Positions 40,955-50,631 of a stretch of 64,000 nucleotides of DNA are shown one piece after another. A program made the position numbers and the translations under genes. The notes beneath the pieces were generated by a model. The model was given only the letters and a program-made list of their open reading frames with translations. It did no database searches and was not told the DNA's origin. Every line of letters starts with the position of its first letter. Position 1 is the first letter of the stretch. Origin of the DNA: Bacillota bacterium (lineage in GTDB: Bacteria; Bacillota_E; JAJZYS01; JAJYTV01); contig JAJZVM010000006.1 of the NCBI GenBank assembly GCA_021845645.1, positions 1 through 64,000 on the forward strand. Reading direction: 5' to 3'.

Positions 40955-41473
40955 TTGGCCATCGTACGCAAGGGAGAGCACACGTTCAAGGGCAAGCCGC
41001 TCACGCTGGTCGGACCGCGGCTAAAGCCCGGAGACAGGGTGCCGGAGTTCACCCTCCTCGACAGGTCGTTCCAGCCGCTGCGCCTTCAGGACACGCCCCG
41101 CAAGGTGCGGGTCTTCTCCGTGGTGCCGTCGCTCGACACACCCGTCTGCGACCTCCAGGGCAAGCGGTTCAACACCGAGGCCGGGGCCTTCGGGGACGCG
41201 GTCGCGGTCTACACCGTGAGCGCCGACACGCCGTTCGCCCAGGGCCGCTGGTGCGGTGCCGCCGACGCGACGAACATGACGGTGCTGTCGGACCTCTACG
41301 ATCGCAGCTTCGGCGACGGCTTCGGCGTGCACATCGAGGAGATGGGCCTGCTCGCGCGATCCGTCTTTGTCGTGGACCAGGAAGGCACCTTGCGCTACGT
41401 CGAGTACGTGCCGGAGTTCACCAATCTGCCGGACTACGAGCGGGCGCTCGAGGCCGTCCGCGGCCTCCTTTAG
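40955..41473 (+). CDS. tpx: thiol peroxidase Tpx
   Basis: 172 residues from a TTG at 40955 behind GGGGAGGG. Peroxiredoxin of the Tpx class: peroxidatic Cys in SVVPSLDTPVCDLQ and resolving Cys in RWCGAADATN, as expected of an atypical 2-Cys enzyme. Reduces H2O2 and alkyl hydroperoxides with thioredoxin-type donors. Divergent from the glutaredoxin-like gene and near the selenoprotein, which together look like a redox-defence patch. Confidence 0.92.
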   Translation: MAIVRKGEHTFKGKPLTLVGPRLKPGDRVPEFTLLDRSFQPLRLQDTPRKVRVFSVVPSLDTPVCDLQGKRFNTEAGAFGDAVAVYTVSADTPFAQGRWCGAADATNMTVLSDLYDRSFGDGFGVHIEEMGLLARSVFVVDQEGTLRYVEYVPEFTNLPDYERALEAVRGLL

Positions 41474-41495
41474 CAGCACTTCACGACATGCGAGG

Positions 41496-41530
41496 CGAGT
41501 GCGCCGCCCGGCACGCGGGCGGCGCACTCG
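41496..41530 (+). terminator. terminator after tpx
   Basis: A 15-bp perfect stem, CGAGTGCGCCGCCCG with CGGGCGGCGCACTCG and a 5-base loop, begins 23 bases after the tpx stop. No T-tract follows, but the stem is very stable. Confidence 0.65.
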
Positions 41531-41670
41531 TGCGCTCTGCCGCCCGCGCCGCATCTCCCGGCCGCGCAGGGACATCGCGCCAAAGAAGAGAAGACCTGCC
41601 GTCGGCAGCGGATCGCGGCTGCCGTCAGCGGAGCCGTGCAGGTTCCGTGGTGCGATCGGAGGTGGCCCCT

Positions 41671-42579
41671 GTGCTCGTGCGCGCCCGGCCTCCCGTCGGG
41701 GCCGAGCAGACCCCGAGGCTCCACAGCGCCGTCCTCTGGCGGCGGATCTGGCGTCATCCGCTCTTCTGGAGCGGCCTCGGCCTCCTGCTCTTCCTCCTGC
41801 TCTTCAGCTTTTTGGGACCGGTCTTCTACCACAAGGACGTGAACACGATCGACGTCGGCATGTCGCTCCTGCCGCCGAGCCCGACCTTCCCGCTCGGCAC
41901 CGACGTGCTGGGGGAGAACGAGCTCGGGCGCCTGATGATCGGCGGCCAGGTGCCGGTCTGGTCCGGTCTGCTGTGCGCCCTTGGCGCGACGGCGCTGGGC
42001 ACCATGCTCGGCATCGCCGGCGGCTTCGGCGGGCGCCTCGCCGACGGCGTGACGATGCGCCTCGCGGACGGCGTGATGGGGATACCGCAGGTGGTCGCGA
42101 TCCTGATCGCGGAGAGCATCTTCGGCATCAGCACGGCACTGCTGGTGCTGGTCTTTATCCTGACGGCGTGGCCCCTGACGGCGCGCCTCGTGCGCGCGCA
42201 GACGCTCGCGCTGCGGGTCGCGCCGTTCGTCGACGCGGCGCGGGCGGAGGGGGCGGGCTTCTTGCGCCTCGTCGCGCGCCACCTCCTGCCGAACCTCTTC
42301 GACGCGCTCGTCGCCACCTTCACGACGCAGTTCACGAACGCCGTCCTCGTCATCGCGACCACGTCGTTCGTCGGCGCGGGCCTCGGCCCGCCCTGGAACT
42401 GGGCGACGATGATCAACGAGAACCGGGATGCCCTGCTCTCCGGCCAGTGGTGGCTGATCGTGCTGCAAGGTGCCCTGTTCGCGCTGCTGGTGGTCTCCGT
42501 CTACCTGAGCGGCGAGGCGCTGCGCGCCGCGTTCAACCCGCAGGCCGACATCTCGCCGGGAGGGGAGGCGGTCTCGTGA
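41671..42579 (+). CDS. dipeptide/oligopeptide-type ABC transporter permease (DppC-like)
   Basis: 302 residues from a GTG at 41671 eight bases after GGAGG. The N-terminus has the OppC/DppC cytosolic stretch WRRIWRHPLFWSGLGLLLFLLLFSFLGP; PLGTDVLGENELGRLMIGG is the family's LGTDxxGRD region, and the EAA coupling loop is DAARAEGAGFLRLVARHLLPN. Six membrane helices. In most operons DppB precedes DppC; here C precedes B and no binding protein or ATPase gene is adjacent. Confidence 0.85.
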   Translation: MLVRARPPVGAEQTPRLHSAVLWRRIWRHPLFWSGLGLLLFLLLFSFLGPVFYHKDVNTIDVGMSLLPPSPTFPLGTDVLGENELGRLMIGGQVPVWSGLLCALGATALGTMLGIAGGFGGRLADGVTMRLADGVMGIPQVVAILIAESIFGISTALLVLVFILTAWPLTARLVRAQTLALRVAPFVDAARAEGAGFLRLVARHLLPNLFDALVATFTTQFTNAVLVIATTSFVGAGLGPPWNWATMINENRDALLSGQWWLIVLQGALFALLVVSVYLSGEALRAAFNPQADISPGGEAVS

Positions 42580-43501
42580 CCGGGCTCGTCCGGTTTCTCT
42601 TGGGCAGGGCCCTCCAGGTGGTGCTGACGCTCCTCACCGTCAGCATCGTCGCCTTTCTGCTGCTGCACATGCTGCCGGGCAGCCTGCCGGCGGAGATGCT
42701 CGGGCGGCAGGCGACCCGAGGCAAGGTGCGGCTCCTCGCGCACCTCCTGGGCATCGACCAGCCACTGCCGGTACAGTACCTGCGCTGGCTCGGGCTGCTC
42801 TTCTCGCCGGGGGTCTTGCGCGAGATCACCTCGATCGCCCTGCCGACGCTCGAACTCCTCCTCCTGGGCGGCGGCCTGGCGCTCCTCGGCTCGCTCGGCA
42901 TCGCGAGCCTGCAGGCGCGCCTGCGCGGCAGTCTGCTCGACCGTCTGGTCGGCATCGCCGCCTATGTCCTCTACACCCTGCCGTCGTTCTGGGTGGGCCT
43001 GATGCTGCTCTGGCTCTTCGCCGACATGCTCCTCTGGCTGCCCGCGACCGGCCCCCTGCCCGTGCCGGGCCAGAGCCCCTCGGCCTGGTGGCTCAGCATG
43101 GTCCTGCCGTCGCTGACGCTGGCCGTCGCCACGATCGCCAGCTGGTCGACGCTGTTCCGGGCGGCGATCGAGGACGCCTTGCGCTCGGACTACGTCCGCA
43201 CGGCGCGCGCGAAGGGGCTCGGAGAGCGGCAGGTGGTGCGCCGCCACGCGCTGCGCCCGGCGGCGCTGCCGGTCATCACCGTCGTCGGCATGTCGTTGCC
43301 GACGATGTTCAACAACGTCGTGGCGATCGAGATCGTGTTCAGCAGGCCGGCCTCGGCAGCAGCCTCGTCGGCGCGGTCGGCAGCCTGCAGTACGGGGTGT
43401 CTGGCTACCTCGTGCTGGTGATCGCGGCCGTGACCGCGGCCGGCAGCCTCTTGGCCGACATCCTCTACGCCTTCGCCGACCCGCGCATCCAGTTCGCCTG
43501 A
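42576..43501 (+). pseudogene. dipeptide-type ABC transporter permease (DppB-like) with a frameshift near the 3' end
   Basis: A GTG at 42576 overlaps the DppC-like stop. The DppB frame (RFLLGRALQVVLTLLTVSIV, DQPLPVQYLRWLG, coupling loop RTARAKGLGERQVVRRHALRP) runs to about 43345 (IEIVFS). There the expected PGLGxLLxxAV motif is lost in the running frame but appears one frame over as AGLGSSLVGAVGSLQYG, ending in ADPRIQFA at 43501, the normal DppB terminus. One missing base near 43347-43352 explains it. Either the permease is inactivated or this is a sequencing deletion in a GC run. Confidence 0.75.
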
Positions 43502-43583
43502 CCGCAGGCCCGTCCGGCCCGCGGGGCAGGGGAAGACCGAAAGAGGCCGGCCCCCGGGAAAGGCCGGCCGTTTCCTATGGCGT

Positions 43584-44612
43584 TCAGTCCTCGCGCAGGT
43601 AGGCGAGGGCCAGCCTGGCCGTGCCGAGCAGGGCGTCCTGGTGCGTGCGCTCGTGGGTGTGGCTCGCGTCGACGCCTGGGCCGAAGAGCCCGATACGGAT
43701 GTCGCGGCCGCTGCGCGCCGCGGCGGTCGCGTCCGACGAGTAGTACGGGTAGATGTCCTGCACGAAGCGGATGCCCTCGGCCTCGGCGAGCGCAACGAGC
43801 CGCTGGCGCAGGCTCCAGTCGTAGGGTCCGCCGCTGTCCTTGGCGCAGATCGTGACGAGGTGCTCGTCCGACGCCTGGCCTGCCCCGACGGCGGCCATGT
43901 CGACCGCGACGACCTCGTCGACTTCGTCGGGGATGCCTGCCGGCGCACCCTGGCCGACCTCCTCGTAGACGCTGAAGTGCAGGTACGTGGTGCGCGTCGG
44001 CGCGGGCCCCTTGGCCACCTCGCGGGCGGCAGCCAGCAGGGCCGCGGCGCACGCCTTGTCGTCGAGGAAGCGCGACTTCACGAAGCCATGCGCCGTGACG
44101 ACGGCACGCGGGTCGAGGACGACGAAGTCGCCGGGGCGGATGCCGGCGGCGAGGACGTCTTGGCGGCTCTGCAGATCGAGGTCGAGGCGCACGCGCATCT
44201 CCTGCCAGGTGCGCTTCTGCTCCTCGTAACGCGGGCCGAAGACGTGCGCAGACGCAAGCTCCGGCAGTATGGTGCCCGTGATCGGCCCGGCGCCCGTCCA
44301 GACCTCGACGTAGGCGCCGTCGCAGGACTGGGCCGGCAGGCCGCCGATGGGACTCAGGCGCAGCCGCCCGTCGGCCATGACTTCCGCGACGATCGCGGCG
44401 AGGGTGTCGACGTGGGCGGTGAGGGCCCGCGGTCGGCCGGCGCCCGTACCGGCGACCTTCGCCACCACCGCGCCGCGCGCGCTGCGCGTGACCGGGAGGC
44501 CGTAGCTCGCGAGCCTTGCGGCGCACAGGTCCGCGGCCTCCTGGGCGCGACCGGTCGGCGAAGGCAGCGCAAGGAGCTCGATGAGGTCGCGAACGATTTC
44601 CTCAGCCTGCAA
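43584..44612 (-). CDS. M42-family metallopeptidase (aminopeptidase/deblocking type)
   Basis: 342 residues from a TTG at 44612 with GAGGAAG upstream. Binuclear metal ligands of the M42/M20 clan are visible: TAHVDTLAAIV (His, Asp), SRFLDDKA (bridging Asp), YEEVGQGA (catalytic Glu and ligand), VDMAAVG (Asp) and THERTH (His). TET-type aminopeptidases of this family are cytosolic dodecamers that trim peptides. Next to the dipeptide-type permeases, a role in peptide use is plausible. Confidence 0.87.
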   Translation of the reverse strand: MQAEEIVRDLIELLALPSPTGRAQEAADLCAARLASYGLPVTRSARGAVVAKVAGTGAGRPRALTAHVDTLAAIVAEVMADGRLRLSPIGGLPAQSCDGAYVEVWTGAGPITGTILPELASAHVFGPRYEEQKRTWQEMRVRLDLDLQSRQDVLAAGIRPGDFVVLDPRAVVTAHGFVKSRFLDDKACAAALLAAAREVAKGPAPTRTTYLHFSVYEEVGQGAPAGIPDEVDEVVAVDMAAVGAGQASDEHLVTICAKDSGGPYDWSLRQRLVALAEAEGIRFVQDIYPYYSSDATAAARSGRDIRIGLFGPGVDASHTHERTHQDALLGTARLALAYLRED

Positions 44613-44737
44613 ACGACCACTTCCTCGAAGAGGACTCGGCGGCCAGCGGCCGCCCCGTCCAGTGTAGCGATGCAGGGCCACTGGCGCATAGAAGGGTGGC
44701 TCGGCATCGAAGCCTACTCGAGGCAGGAGGTGGCCTC

Positions 44738-46306
44738 ATGGCGTCGACGCGGCAGGCGCTCCAGGATGTCGAGCAGCGCGGCGGGCAGATGCTCCAGGAA
44801 CTCGCGGGCTGGCTCGGCGGCGGACTTTCGGATCGCATCTCGCCGCACCTGCAGGTGAACCAGGCCACCCTAGCGGCGAGGTACCTCGACACCTACCCGG
44901 CCGTCAGCCGCAAGCTCATGCTTGCGGGCCGCAGGTCCCTGCTCGTCTACTTCGGCGGCGCGGTGGACCGGGCGGAGGTGGAGCGCGAGCTCGTGGCGGC
45001 CCTGCAGGCGGCAGGGGAGCGCGCCGTCTCGGACTTCGCCATGCTGGCGCGGGCCGCCGTGCCGAGCCTCGTCGTCAAGACGGTGACGACCTGGACGGAT
45101 GCCAGCGACGAGTTCGTCGCGGGTCACGTGCTGCTCTTTATCGACGGCGTCGGCGGCGCCCTGGCCTTCGACCTCAAGAAGATCCCGACCCGCAGCCTCG
45201 GACCGCCGCAGCTCGAGCAGTCCGTGCTGGGGCCGCAGGTGGCCTTCCTCGAGGACATCAAGAGCAATCTCGCGCTGATCCGCGACCGCATCCGCAGCCC
45301 GAGGCTGAAGGTATGGCACCGGGCCATCGGCACCGACACCAAGACGCAGGTCGCGATCGTGCACCTGGACGGCGCCACGGACCCGGAGGTCGTGACGAGG
45401 GTGCAGGATGCGATCGCCGAGGCGCAGCCGAAGGACCTGCAGGTCATCGCGACGATCACCGGCATCCTCGAGCAGCGGCCGTTCTCGCTCTTCCCGCAGC
45501 TGCGGATGACGCAGCGCGTCGACGAGGCGTCGCGCGCGGCGCTGAGCGGCCGCATGCTCATCATGATGCACGGCGACCCGACGGTCGCGATCTACCCGTC
45601 GACGCTCGGCGATTTCTACCGCACGATGCAGGACTACATGATGACGTTCTGGGAGGCCAGCTACGTCCGCGTCCTGAGGTTCCTCGCGACGCTCACCGCG
45701 CTCTACCTGCCGGCCTTCTACGTCGCGGCCACCACCGTCAACCCGGATCTCATGCCGACCCGGCTCGCCATCGTGGTCGCCGGCTCGCGCGAGGGCGTGC
45801 CGTTCTCGCCGATCGTCGAGGTGGTGATCATGATGATCATCGTCGAGTTCCTGCGCGAGGCCGCCCTGCGCATGCCGTCGCAGATGAGCTCGACGCTCGG
45901 CACCGTCGGCGCCATCGTCGTCGGCACCGCGCTTGTCAAGGCGGGGCTCATCTCGGACCTGATGATCGTCATCGCGACGATCGCCGCCGTCGCGGATTTC
46001 ACGGCGCCGTCGTTCGAGATCACGTCGGTCTGGCGCATCCTGCTCTGGCCGATGGCCTTCGCCGCAGCGCTCTGGGGCATGCTCGGCATCATCGCCCTCA
46101 GCTTCGCCGTCCTGGCGAGCCTGGCGTCGCTCGAGGTGTCGGGGCTGCCGTACCTGGCGCCGCTCGTGCCGTCGGCCGCCTCCGACCCGCGGGACTCCCT
46201 CGTGCGCATGCCGGTCAGGACGCTCGGCCCCTTGCGCCGCGAGGATCACGGCTCGCTCATCGACGCGCTCGGTCTGCGCAGGCTGCGGCGGGCGACCGGC
46301 CGATGA
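44738..46306 (+). CDS. gerA: spore germination protein GerA family (germinant receptor A subunit)
   Basis: 522 residues, ATG at 44738 behind CAGGAGG. GerA-family architecture: a soluble N-terminal domain (residues ~1-280; DEFVAGHVLLFIDG, RSLGPPQLEQSVLGPQVAFLEDIKSNLALIR) followed by about five membrane helices and a short cytosolic tail. The conserved PPxxEQSVxGPxxxFxE-type motif is visible. A subunit of the inner-membrane receptor that detects nutrients in spores; strong evidence for sporulation in this organism. Overlaps gerC start by 4 bases. Confidence 0.93.
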   Translation: MASTRQALQDVEQRGGQMLQELAGWLGGGLSDRISPHLQVNQATLAARYLDTYPAVSRKLMLAGRRSLLVYFGGAVDRAEVERELVAALQAAGERAVSDFAMLARAAVPSLVVKTVTTWTDASDEFVAGHVLLFIDGVGGALAFDLKKIPTRSLGPPQLEQSVLGPQVAFLEDIKSNLALIRDRIRSPRLKVWHRAIGTDTKTQVAIVHLDGATDPEVVTRVQDAIAEAQPKDLQVIATITGILEQRPFSLFPQLRMTQRVDEASRAALSGRMLIMMHGDPTVAIYPSTLGDFYRTMQDYMMTFWEASYVRVLRFLATLTALYLPAFYVAATTVNPDLMPTRLAIVVAGSREGVPFSPIVEVVIMMIIVEFLREAALRMPSQMSSTLGTVGAIVVGTALVKAGLISDLMIVIATIAAVADFTAPSFEITSVWRILLWPMAFAAALWGMLGIIALSFAVLASLASLEVSGLPYLAPLVPSAASDPRDSLVRMPVRTLGPLRREDHGSLIDALGLRRLRRATGR

Positions 46307-47406
46307 GGGGCCTGAGGCTCGCGGCGCTCTGTCTTGGCCTCTTGGCCGCCGCCGGCTGCGGACGCATGACGAACCCGATCGACGACCGGGCGCTCGTGCT
46401 GGGGGTCGCCGCCGACGCGGCGGGCAAGGACAAGATCAAGTACACGCTCGAGATCCCGAGCCCGCAGTCCCTGAGCGGCAGCTCCGGCGGCGGCAACGCC
46501 TTCTACCTCGCGACGGCGGCCGCCAGGAGCTTCGACGGAGCGATCAGCCTGATGGAGGACCGGACGAGCCGCGACATCTACCTCGGCCAGATGCACGTGC
46601 TGATGCTGGCGCTCGACCTGCCGCCGCTGCTGCGCGACCGGCTGCTCGCCGAAGAGCAGCGGATCGGCGAGACGGACCACACCGAATGGCTCATGCTCGC
46701 GGACGGCAAGGCGGCCAAGGTGCTGCAGCCGCCGCCGCTGCAGGAGCGGCTGCCGGCCTTCTTCTACAGCACCCACTTCAACTGCCGCGGCTGCCAGTCG
46801 GCCGACTTCGGCGTCCCGGCGTGGCGAGCCGACGCGGACCTCTCGTCCGCGGGCGGCGTCGCGGTCGTGCCGGTGGCGAAGGCGGAGGACGGCAACATCG
46901 CGATCGACCGGGTGGCGGCCTTGCGCCGCGGCAAGCCGCCGTTCCTCTTCACGCCGGACGAGACCATCGCCGTCATGGCGTTGCGGGGCAAGCTCGTCAA
47001 GGGCAGCTTCGACTTCCCGACGTCCCTTGGCGAGGCGACGGTGCGCAGCATGACGGCGAACGTCGCGCGCACCGCGGTGGTCGGCCCGGACCGCCGGCTG
47101 CACGTCTCGGTCCGCGTGAGCTACCAGGGACTCGTGGCGCAGCGGCCTGGGCGGGTCATGCACATGACACCGGTGGCGATCGACGCGATGCGCCAGGGCT
47201 GCGCCGAGTACCTGAGGCAGCGCGCGCTCGCCGCCATCGGCCGCGCGCAGCGCGCGGGCGTGGACGCCTTCTACTTCGGCCAGGCGCTCTACCTCGCCGA
47301 TCCCGAGGCCTACCGCTCGCTCGGGGACTTCTCCCGGGCCCTGAAGAAGGCCGTGGTCGAGGTGAAGGTCCAGGTGGCACTGCCCGAACAGGGCATCACG
47401 GTATGA
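46303..47406 (+). CDS. gerC: spore germination lipoprotein GerC (Ger(x)C family)
   Basis: 367 residues, ATG at 46303. Lipobox LLAAAGC (Cys19) then the Ger(x)C start DDRALVLGVAADA; central DIYLGQMHVLMLALDL and the C-terminal domain with VRVSYQGLVAQRPG and QRAGVDAFYFGQALY. Lipid-anchored C subunit of the germinant receptor. Overlapping ATGA junctions on both sides imply coupled translation. Confidence 0.9.
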   Translation: MRGLRLAALCLGLLAAAGCGRMTNPIDDRALVLGVAADAAGKDKIKYTLEIPSPQSLSGSSGGGNAFYLATAAARSFDGAISLMEDRTSRDIYLGQMHVLMLALDLPPLLRDRLLAEEQRIGETDHTEWLMLADGKAAKVLQPPPLQERLPAFFYSTHFNCRGCQSADFGVPAWRADADLSSAGGVAVVPVAKAEDGNIAIDRVAALRRGKPPFLFTPDETIAVMALRGKLVKGSFDFPTSLGEATVRSMTANVARTAVVGPDRRLHVSVRVSYQGLVAQRPGRVMHMTPVAIDAMRQGCAEYLRQRALAAIGRAQRAGVDAFYFGQALYLADPEAYRSLGDFSRALKKAVVEVKVQVALPEQGITV

Positions 47407-48500
47407 GGGCCGCAGGTGGCAGCATCGGCGGCCCCGAGACGGTTGTGCTCACGGCCGCCGCAGCGTTCGCGGACAGCGTGTTCATCGTGCCGCGGCTGCT
47501 CGTGGCGGACGCCGGACGCGCGGGGATTGTGGCCCTGCTCCTGGTCTCCCTCGCGGCCATCGCCTGGGCGGCGGTCGTCGCGGGCCAGGCGCGCAAGGTC
47601 GCGCAGCGCAGCCTGCCGCTCGCGCTCGCAGCGCGCGGAGGAGTCTTCGGGCGCGGCTGGCTGATCGTGCTCGCCGGCTTCGAGGTGCTGATCGCGGCGG
47701 CGGTCGTGCTGCAGTACACGTCGATGGCGGCCGCCATCATCCTGCCGGGGGAGTCGCGCCTCACCATCTCCGCCGTGATCACCCTGGCCGCGTTCACCGC
47801 CGCTCGCCACCGCATCCAGGGACTGGCGCGCACCGTCTTCGTGAGCTTCCTCTTCGCCGGCATCCTCGCCGTCGCCGCGTTCGCGCTGCTGCTCGCGCGT
47901 TCCGAGCAGCTCGCATCGGTGCTGCCGGGGCCGCATCTGACGCCGGGCCCGATCCTGATCGGGGCCCTCGACAGCTCGGTGCTCTACGCCGGCGTCACGT
48001 CGATCGTGACGTTCCTGCCCGCGCATCGCCCGTCGCGCTGGATTCCGTCCGTCGTGGGCGGCACCATGCTCGTCGGCCTGCTCGTGCTGGTCGCCTACGT
48101 CGCGTCGGTGGCGACCGGCGGTCCCGCGTACGTGCTGACGCAGCTCTGGCCGGTCGTCGCGGCGCTGCGCACGCTCGTGCTCGCGAGCTTCGTCCTGAAC
48201 CGCTTCGGCCTCGTCGTCGTGCTGACCTGGAGCGCGTTCGTCCTCACCTTCGCCGCGATCCACCTCTGGGCGGCGGCGGAGTACACCTGCATCGCCATCG
48301 GCAGCGACCGGCGCCGTGCGCTCGTGGCGCTCGCCGCGGCCGCGCTCGTATTGGCCTTCTCCGCCTTCGGCGGCAGCCAGGCCGACAGCGAGACCTTCCT
48401 GCGCGTGGTCATCGACCCCGCGGTGGTGGCGGTGTTCGCCACGTGGCTGCTGCTCGCGTTCCTCCTCACGCAGCATAGGACGCAGGCGGCGCGGGGATGA
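47403..48500 (+). CDS. gerB: spore germination permease-like protein GerB (APC superfamily)
   Basis: 365 residues, ATG at 47403. About ten membrane helices over its whole length in the GerB pattern of amino acid permease relatives. The order A-C-B differs from the A-B-C order of Bacillus gerA. The B subunit binds the germinant. Sequence is rich in Ala/Val, so subfamily motifs are weak and the call leans on context. Confidence 0.82.
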   Translation: MRAAGGSIGGPETVVLTAAAAFADSVFIVPRLLVADAGRAGIVALLLVSLAAIAWAAVVAGQARKVAQRSLPLALAARGGVFGRGWLIVLAGFEVLIAAAVVLQYTSMAAAIILPGESRLTISAVITLAAFTAARHRIQGLARTVFVSFLFAGILAVAAFALLLARSEQLASVLPGPHLTPGPILIGALDSSVLYAGVTSIVTFLPAHRPSRWIPSVVGGTMLVGLLVLVAYVASVATGGPAYVLTQLWPVVAALRTLVLASFVLNRFGLVVVLTWSAFVLTFAAIHLWAAAEYTCIAIGSDRRRALVALAAAALVLAFSAFGGSQADSETFLRVVIDPAVVAVFATWLLLAFLLTQHRTQAARG

Positions 48501-49378
48501 CGCGGGGCGAGCCCCTGCGGCGATCGGAGCTGCCCGGGGGCATGATCGCCTGGTATCCGCCGCTCGGCGCGGAGGACCTGGAAGGCCTGCTGCCAGAGGG
48601 GGAGCATCACGCCGACCTCCAGGTGCTGAGCGGCCTGAGCCGCGTCGCGGTGCGGGTGCGCGACGGGCGCGTCGCCCTCAGGGCGTACGAGATCGGACGC
48701 GACCAGCAGGCGTCGCCGTTCGCGCTCCTCTGCCTGCCGCATGAGCTCTACCTGTTCGCGGCGGATGGCTCGGGGGCGGCCCGGGACACCCTGGCCGCGG
48801 CCGGCGAGGCACAGAGCCCGCAGGACGCCTTCTGGACGGCGTGGGAGATCGTCGTCGCGGGCTACCAGTCCGAGAGCGAGGCGACCGTGGGCGCGGCCGA
48901 GGAGGTGGCGCAGCGGGTGCTCGTGGGCCCGCAGCAGGGACTCGGCCACCTGACGTACCGCGTGCGGCGGCGCGCCTTCGCCCTGCGCCAGGCGGTGCAG
49001 CGTGCCCAGGCGATCTTCGCCGTACTGGCGGGCGAGCTGCCGGCGCAGTGGGGCGAAGATGCCGGCCGGCGCTGCCGCGAGATCGCCGAGCGCATCGCCA
49101 CGGCCTACGCGGACATCGAATCGGTGCGCGAGTCGCTCGGCGAGACGGTCGAGGCCTACACGTCCGTACAATCGAACGAGATGACGCACGTGATGCAGGT
49201 GCTGACGATCGTCTCGCTACTCTTCCTGCCGCCGACGCTCATCGCGTCGATCTACGGCATGAACTTCCGCATCCCGGAGTACCTCTGGCCGCAGGGTTAC
49301 GCCTGGTCGCTCGGGCTGATGGTCGCCCTGACGGCCATGACGCTCGTCTGGGCGGCCAGACGCCGGTGGCTCCGCTAG
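48497..49378 (+). CDS. corA: CorA-family divalent cation transporter
   Basis: 293 residues, ATG at 48497 overlapping the gerB stop. A soluble alpha/beta funnel domain is followed by a long helix and two membrane helices; the selectivity loop YGMNF is present between them (IASIYGMNFRIPEYLWPQGY). CorA channels carry Mg2+, Co2+ or Zn2+. Its direct coupling to the ger genes is notable: it may move cations during spore germination (inference). Confidence 0.87.
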   Translation: MTRGEPLRRSELPGGMIAWYPPLGAEDLEGLLPEGEHHADLQVLSGLSRVAVRVRDGRVALRAYEIGRDQQASPFALLCLPHELYLFAADGSGAARDTLAAAGEAQSPQDAFWTAWEIVVAGYQSESEATVGAAEEVAQRVLVGPQQGLGHLTYRVRRRAFALRQAVQRAQAIFAVLAGELPAQWGEDAGRRCREIAERIATAYADIESVRESLGETVEAYTSVQSNEMTHVMQVLTIVSLLFLPPTLIASIYGMNFRIPEYLWPQGYAWSLGLMVALTAMTLVWAARRRWLR

Positions 49379-49464
49379 AGCGGCTCCCTGCCCGGCGCCG
49401 GCCGTCTGGCCGGCGCAGCATTTCCCGGTCGCGATGGCGGCACCTTAGGTGCGGGTGAACGTCC

Positions 49465-50526
49465 GTGGCCTTGCGCGAACTCGTCGTCCGTGCCCTGCCG
49501 CCGGCCAAGGCGGCCATCGCGGCGGGGATCTCCTGGTGGCTCGCCGTGCTCGCATTCGGCAGCCACCAGCCGTACTTCGCTTCGCTCGCCGCGATCCTCT
49601 CGCTGCAGGTCACCGTGTACGAGACGCTCGCGTTCGGCGCGCAGCGGATCCTCGGCGTGGTGCTCGGCATCGCCCTGAGCCTGCTGCTCGTGCACTGGCT
49701 CAGGGCCGGCGCGATCGCCGTGGGCCTCTTGGTCTTCCTCGGCATGGCCGTATCGAGCCTGCTCGGGTTCCGCGCCCGCGCCGCGACGCAGGTCGGCGTG
49801 TCGGGCCTCCTGGTGCTGGCGCTCGGCGGCAAGCCCGAGTACGCCGCGGCCCGCCTGATGGAGACGGTGCTCGGCGCGCTGGTCGGCGTCGCGGTGCAGG
49901 CCTTCCTCTGGCCGCCGGATCCGACGCCGTCGGCCCTGCAGGCGGTGGCGGCACTCGGCCGCGCGATCGAGCATGAGCTCAGCGACCTTGCGTCCCAGAA
50001 GGCGCCCGCGAAGCCCGGGGTCGTGCTCGCGCTGGTGCGCCAGGCGGGCGAGGCCCAGGCGGCCGTGACCTTGGCGCGCCAGAGCCTGCTCCTCAACCCG
50101 CTGCGGCGGGGGCGCGCGAAGGACGCGCGGCGGCTCGAGATCGCGTTTGCCGCGCTCGAGCGCGTTGCCATCGAGGTGCGCGGCATGGGGCGAAGCCTGC
50201 GGGATGGCGAGCGGCAGCCGTTGCACGCCCTCGCGCAACGGCCGCTCAGGGCGGCCAGGGCGGCGGTCGCGGCGTTCGTGCGCGAGGTGGAGCGGCCGAG
50301 CGCGGCCGGACTCGGCGACCTGCGCCAGGCGCTCGACCGGCTGAGGCAGGAGAATGTCGCGGCGCTCGCGCCGCTCGCGGCCATCCGCGGGGCCACGTCG
50401 ATGCGCGAGGCAGGCGCGCTACTCTCGGACCTCGGCCGCCTCGAGCAGGACGTCGCGAAGGCGACCGCGGCGCTCGTCGCACCGGTGCGGCGCCTGCGCA
50501 CGGGCCCTGCGGGCGGCGGAGCGTAG
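49465..50526 (+). CDS. FUSC-family membrane protein (aromatic acid exporter-like)
   Basis: 353 residues from a GTG at 49465. The N-terminal ~150 residues form six closely spaced membrane helices with the FUSC signature (AIAAGISWWLAVLAFGSHQPYFASLAAILSLQVTVYETL ... RILGVVLGIALSLLL); the C-terminal 200 residues are a soluble helical domain. Relatives (YgaE/AaeB/ALMT group) export aromatic acids or are of unknown function. The insertion element begins 36 bases after the stop. Confidence 0.78.
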   Translation: MALRELVVRALPPAKAAIAAGISWWLAVLAFGSHQPYFASLAAILSLQVTVYETLAFGAQRILGVVLGIALSLLLVHWLRAGAIAVGLLVFLGMAVSSLLGFRARAATQVGVSGLLVLALGGKPEYAAARLMETVLGALVGVAVQAFLWPPDPTPSALQAVAALGRAIEHELSDLASQKAPAKPGVVLALVRQAGEAQAAVTLARQSLLLNPLRRGRAKDARRLEIAFAALERVAIEVRGMGRSLRDGERQPLHALAQRPLRAARAAVAAFVREVERPSAAGLGDLRQALDRLRQENVAALAPLAAIRGATSMREAGALLSDLGRLEQDVAKATAALVAPVRRLRTGPAGGGA

Positions 50527-50562
50527 CCGGCCAAACGGACCTTGTGCGCAAATCCTTTTGCT

Positions 50563-50592
50563 CTGTTAAAGTGGACTTTCGCACTTTTCGGC
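50563..50592 (+). repeat. left terminal inverted repeat of the insertion element
   Basis: Matches the complement of the right end at 18 of the first 19 positions and at most of the next ten. Confidence 0.75.
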
Positions 50593-50631
50593 GGGTAAGA
50601 CGAACTGCGCTAGGCACTAGGGTTGGTTGTC

